Assembly: GCA_017936025.1 (NCBI GenBank)
Contig: JAGBGL010000043.1
Coordinates: 1-8,108, forward strand
Reading direction: 5' to 3'
Length of the DNA stretch: 8,108 nt
Source: Bacillota bacterium
Lineage (GTDB): Bacteria; Bacillota; Clostridia; Peptostreptococcales; Anaerovoracaceae
In this document: one piece after another, positions 5,380-8,108 of the stretch
Position numbering within the stretch: the stretch's first letter is position 1
Layout of the letters: each line of letters opens with the position of its first letter
Notes under the pieces: generated by a model
What the model was told of the DNA's origin: nothing
The model's database searches: none
Seen by the model: the letters and a program-made list of their open reading frames with translations, nothing else
Position numbers and translations under genes: made by a program

Positions 5380-5410
5380 AAAACGGCTGATTTAGAATCA
5401 GCCGTTTTTT
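5380..5410 (+). terminator. Strong Rho-independent terminator, probably bidirectional
   Basis: A 13-bp perfect stem (5380-5392 with 5396-5408) with a 3-nt TAG loop ends in six T residues (5405-5410). It begins 6 bp after the XRE stop codon. The A-run at its left side supplies a U-tract on the other strand, so it can also end the convergent Fe-S protein gene, whose stop codon is at 5434. Confidence 0.92.
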
Positions 5411-5433
5411 AGTAAGGTTTTCTATGGAGGGTG

Positions 5434-6153
5434 TTAGCCGGAAATGATCCGGCCGTCACTTGAAATGACTACTACTTCTGCAGGGATACCTGTTTTGCCG
5501 CTCTCCTGGATGGCTCTTGCAGCTGCCATCTGAAGTCCGCCGCAGCAAGGAACCTGCATGCGCACCAGAGTGATGCTTCTGATATCATTGTTTCTGATGA
5601 TCTCTGCCAGTTTTTCGGAGTAATCTACGGGATCCAGCTTAGGACATCCGACCAGCGTTACTTTGTCTTTTATAAATCTGTCATGAAAATCACCATATGC
5701 AAACGCTGTGCAGTCAGCTGCAATCAGCAGATCGGCACCGTCGAAATAAGGTGCATTTACAGGTGCAAGCCTGATCTGTACAGGCCAGTTGGCAAGCTGG
5801 CTCGGCACCGGTCCGTGTGAGCACGAACAGTCACTGCTGCATGAATCAGCTCTGTGAATAGCCTGCACATTGCTGCCTGGACATCCGCATGGAAGCGGTG
5901 CATCTGCAGCAGCTTTTGCTGCCATGTTTGCCTTTACCGCTTCTTCATCATAAGCCGCAGCTTCCCTTTCGACAAATCGTATCGCATCTACAGGACATAC
6001 CGGCAGACAGTCCCCGAGGCCATCGCAGTAATCATCGCGGAGCAGTTTCGCTTTTCCGTTTACCATACCGATCGCACCTTCGTGGCATGCCTGGGCACAC
6101 AATCCGCAGCCGTTGCATTTTTCTTCGTTTATTTCAATTATCTTTCGTATCAT
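5434..6153 (-). CDS. Cysteine-rich 4Fe-4S ferredoxin-domain protein
   Basis: This 239-residue protein begins with a ferredoxin domain: a complete motif C13-C16-C19-C23, then C43-x5-C49-x3-C53-P, in which the usual second Cys is replaced by Leu46 (CDGLGDCLPVC). A linker at about 62-115 carries LPCGCPG (C89, C91) and a Cys cluster at 105-111. The C-terminal half has LANWPVQIRLAPVNAPY, single cysteines at 148 and 170, and a VPCCGG pair (C203, C204). I recall this layout from uncharacterised Fe-S proteins of Clostridia, often near redox genes; its reaction is unknown. The start at 6153 has GGGGA seven bases upstream. The frame stays open to 6390, but that part runs through the ddh promoter. It appears monocistronic and diverges from ddh. 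Confidence 0.85.
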   Translation of the reverse strand: MIRKIIEINEEKCNGCGLCAQACHEGAIGMVNGKAKLLRDDYCDGLGDCLPVCPVDAIRFVEREAAAYDEEAVKANMAAKAAADAPLPCGCPGSNVQAIHRADSCSSDCSCSHGPVPSQLANWPVQIRLAPVNAPYFDGADLLIAADCTAFAYGDFHDRFIKDKVTLVGCPKLDPVDYSEKLAEIIRNNDIRSITLVRMQVPCCGGLQMAAARAIQESGKTGIPAEVVVISSDGRIISG

Positions 6154-6216
6154 AATTATGTCCCCGTTTCTTTGATAGGATAATAATATATACCCGTAAT
6201 CTATGACCTTAAACAG

Positions 6217-6245
6217 TTGAATTAAAAAAGAAAAGTGTGTATAAT
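6217..6245 (+). promoter_or_regulatory. Sigma-A promoter of ddh
   Basis: TTGAAT (6217-6222; four of six consensus bases) and a perfect TATAAT (6240-6245) are separated by 17 nt. The start codon is 44 bp downstream. The divergent Fe-S gene must start from the same 136-bp interval, but I see only weak candidates for its promoter. Confidence 0.7.
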
Positions 6246-6289
6246 TATATACAGTGTTTAATATGTATGTATAAGAAAGAAGGGGAACT

Positions 6290-7273
6290 ATGACTATTAA
6301 AATCGGTATCTTAGGATATGGAAATATCGGCAGGGGCATCGAGAGTGCACTTATGCAGAATGAAGACATGGAACTGGCGGCAGTATTCACAAGAAGAGAT
6401 CCTGCTTCTGTGAAAACAGTAACTGACGTTCCGGTTGTGAATACGGAAGATGTGGCTGAATGGAAAGACAGGATCGACGTTATGATTCTCTGCGGAGGCA
6501 GTGCGACAGACCTTCCTGTTCAGACTCCTGAATACGTGAAAATGTTCAATGTCATCGACAGTTTTGATACTCATGCAAGGATTCCTGAGCACTATGCAAA
6601 TGTGGAAGCAGCAGCTAAAGAAAGCGGAAAGCTGGGCATCATTTCTCTGGGATGGGATCCGGGGATGTTCTCTCTGCTGAGACTGTATTCCGAAGCTATT
6701 CTGCCTGAAGGCGAAACTTACACTTTCTGGGGCAAGGGAATCAGTCAGGGTCATTCTGATGCGATCCGCAGGATCAAAGGCGTTAAAAATGCAAAACAGT
6801 ATACTATTCCTGTGGATGAGGCACTTGATGCAGTCCGCAGCGGAAGCAATCCTCAGCTGACTACAAGAGATAAGCATATAAGAGAATGCTTTGTTGTGCT
6901 GGAAGAAGGCGCAGATGCAGCGGCGGTTGAAAATGAAATAGTAACTATGCCGAACTACTTTGCAGAATATAATACGATCGTTCATTTCATTGATGAAGAG
7001 GAATTCCTGGCGAACCACAGTGCTATGCCTCACGGCGGATTCGTTCTCAGAACAGGAAACTCCGGATTTGAAAAGGAACATGGCCATGTTATCGAATACA
7101 GCCTGAAGCTGGATTCCAATCCGGAATTTACAGGAAGTGCTATGGTGGCGTTTGCGAGAGCATGCTACCGCATGGCGAAAGAAGGGCAGACAGGATGCAG
7201 AACAGCGTTCGATATCCCGCCTGCATATCTCAGTCCAAAATCTCCTGAAGAATTGAGAGCAGGCCTCCTTTAG
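6290..7273 (+). CDS. ddh: meso-Diaminopimelate dehydrogenase
   Basis: This 327-residue enzyme makes meso-2,6-diaminopimelate by reductive amination of L-2-amino-6-oxopimelate with NADPH and ammonia, the one-step route to cell-wall DAP and lysine. It has an N-terminal Rossmann motif GYGNIG (residues 9-14), then the substrate-domain blocks VIDSFDTHARIPEHY, LGWDPGMFSLLR, WGKGISQGHSDAIRRIKG, NPQLTTRDKHIRECFV and HGGFVLRTGN that typify the family. Length is normal (about 300-330). Translation starts at ATG 6290 after AAGGGGA with a short spacer. It stands alone, with its own promoter and terminator, and no other lysine genes are in the window. Confidence 0.96.
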   Translation: MTIKIGILGYGNIGRGIESALMQNEDMELAAVFTRRDPASVKTVTDVPVVNTEDVAEWKDRIDVMILCGGSATDLPVQTPEYVKMFNVIDSFDTHARIPEHYANVEAAAKESGKLGIISLGWDPGMFSLLRLYSEAILPEGETYTFWGKGISQGHSDAIRRIKGVKNAKQYTIPVDEALDAVRSGSNPQLTTRDKHIRECFVVLEEGADAAAVENEIVTMPNYFAEYNTIVHFIDEEEFLANHSAMPHGGFVLRTGNSGFEKEHGHVIEYSLKLDSNPEFTGSAMVAFARACYRMAKEGQTGCRTAFDIPPAYLSPKSPEELRAGLL

Positions 7274-7284
7274 ATTGCATTAAA

Positions 7285-7317
7285 AAGCCGCACCATATGG
7301 TGCGGCTTGATTTTTTT
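7285..7317 (+). terminator. Bidirectional terminator between ddh and purC
   Basis: A 10-bp perfect stem (7285-7294 with 7299-7308, GCCGCACC core) with an ATAT loop is followed by seven T residues (7311-7317). Five A residues at 7282-7286 give a U-run on the minus strand, so it can also end purC, which stops at 7331. Confidence 0.92.
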
Positions 7318-7330
7318 CTGAGGGTTTTAA

Positions 7331-8014
7331 TTATCTGTTGTTGATCAGTTTAGTCAGTTCAACAGGATCAACGATTTTTCCGTCTTTGTAAACTCTCATG
7401 TTACCGGAAGCGATTTCATCGATCAGGATAACTTCGTCGTTGTTGAATCCGAATTCGAATTTGATATCATACAGATCTAATCCGATTGTTTTCAGATCTT
7501 CAGCGATGATGTTAGTGATTTTCAGAGTCTGTTCTTTCATGGAGTTGAACATTTCTGTACTCATAACGCCCAGTGCAGCCAGACCTTCGCTTGTTACCAG
7601 CGGATCGCCCAGAGCATCGTTCTTGAATGTACATTCAACATATCCGCCAGGCAGTGGAGTGCCGTCTTCGATATATTCTCCGTATCTGCGGATGAAGCTG
7701 CCTGTAGCAACCAGTCTGCAGATAACTTCCAGACCGTGTCCGAATACTGTAGCCGGCAGAACTTCCATAGTAGCGTTGTTCAGATCAGCGTTCACATAGT
7801 GAGTTTTGATTCCTGCTTCTTTTAATTTTTCAAAATAGTAAACGGAAGTTTCCAGGTTGGCTTTACCGATACCTTCGATAGTCAGTCCTACACTGTTTTC
7901 GCCCGGATCAAATACGCCGTCTTTGCCTGTGCAGTCGTCTTTGAACAGCAGCATTACATTTCCGTTTTCCAGTTTGTAAACGTTCTTTGTTTTGCCTTCG
8001 TAAATCAGTTTCAT
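7331..8014 (-). CDS. purC: Phosphoribosylaminoimidazole-succinocarboxamide (SAICAR) synthase
   Basis: This 227-residue enzyme joins aspartate to CAIR with ATP in de novo purine synthesis, forming SAICAR. Motifs in order are YEGKTKNVY (5-13) near the N-terminus, FKDDCTGKDGVFDPG, ATVFGHGLEVICRLVATGSF followed by IRRYGEYIEDG, GDPLVTSE, LYDIKFEFGF, and LIDEIASGNMRVY near the C-terminus. It belongs to the PurC variant with GLEVICR and ASGNMRVY blocks that I associate with Clostridia, rather than the classical RNXXAGSFSRR type. The ATG at 8014 begins the family-typical MKLIYEGKTK; the ribosome site AAGGGA is ten bases upstream, a longish spacer. The frame stays open to 8065, but that extension lacks family residues. 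It appears to stand apart from other pur genes, none of which are in the window. Confidence 0.95.
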   Translation of the reverse strand: MKLIYEGKTKNVYKLENGNVMLLFKDDCTGKDGVFDPGENSVGLTIEGIGKANLETSVYYFEKLKEAGIKTHYVNADLNNATMEVLPATVFGHGLEVICRLVATGSFIRRYGEYIEDGTPLPGGYVECTFKNDALGDPLVTSEGLAALGVMSTEMFNSMKEQTLKITNIIAEDLKTIGLDLYDIKFEFGFNNDEVILIDEIASGNMRVYKDGKIVDPVELTKLINNR

Positions 8015-8071
8015 TTTAACATCATCCCTTCTATAGTTATATAAAAATAAGTTACTAAAAAACACTCAAAT

Positions 8072-8080
8072 ATTATATCA
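8072..8080 (-). promoter_or_regulatory. Extended -10 promoter of purC
   Basis: On the minus strand TGATATAAT (8080-8072) is an extended -10 with a perfect TATAAT, 57 bp before the purC ATG. The -35 region expected at 8100-8095 (ACCATT) is poor, consistent with an extended -10 promoter or with activation. I see no PurR box or purine riboswitch in the leader. Confidence 0.6.
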
Positions 8081-8108
8081 CAATCTTTCGGATAAATGGT
8101 ACCGTATC

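Noticed and set aside
1..8108. CRISPR array, insertion sequence, prophage or attachment site
   Set aside because: No regularly spaced repeats, transposase or integrase motifs, tRNA targets or flanking duplications were seen. The only repeats are terminators and short operator-like dyads.

Overview
The window looks like chromosomal DNA of an anaerobic Clostridia-class Firmicute. The signs are strong AGGAGG-type ribosome sites, sigma-A promoters, short-loop Rho-independent terminators, oxygen-sensitive Fe-S and tungsten/molybdenum-type enzymes, a clostridial-type PurC and a meso-diaminopimelate dehydrogenase. I cannot name a genus. No IS element, phage gene, tRNA, rRNA or CRISPR array is visible.

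Layout. Positions 1-125 hold the tail of an unrecognised gene, followed by a monocistronic lipoprotein gene (189-581, +) with its own promoter and terminator. From 4383 down to 695 on the minus strand lies the most interesting unit: an aldehyde:ferredoxin oxidoreductase (AOR) broken into two overlapping frames (4383-3727 and 3730-2414), a MoaD/ThiS-like protein (2403-2170), and a two-cluster ferredoxin fused in frame to an iron-type alcohol dehydrogenase (2146-695). A 259-bp divergent control region separates this operon from a small plus-strand operon with a five-TM membrane protein (4643-5176) and a 64-residue XRE-type repressor (5180-5374). Next comes a cysteine-rich Fe-S protein (6153-5434, -), diverging from ddh (6290-7273, +). 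purC (8014-7331, -) converges on ddh across a shared bidirectional terminator.

How the parts may work together. AOR interconverts a carboxylic acid and an aldehyde using ferredoxin. The MoaD-like protein could serve pterin cofactor sulfuration for AOR. The ferredoxin-ADH fusion brings a ferredoxin module to the enzyme that interconverts aldehyde and alcohol. Together the operon reads as a compact acid-aldehyde-alcohol redox module; its direction and substrate are not visible.

Two architectural oddities deserve attention. AOR is split exactly at its domain 1/domain 2 boundary with a GTGA stop/start overlap. The ferredoxin-ADH fusion carries a near-perfect Shine-Dalgarno site and ATG inside it, exactly where a free-standing ADH would begin. 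The remaining genes are ordinary housekeeping genes or poorly characterised small proteins.
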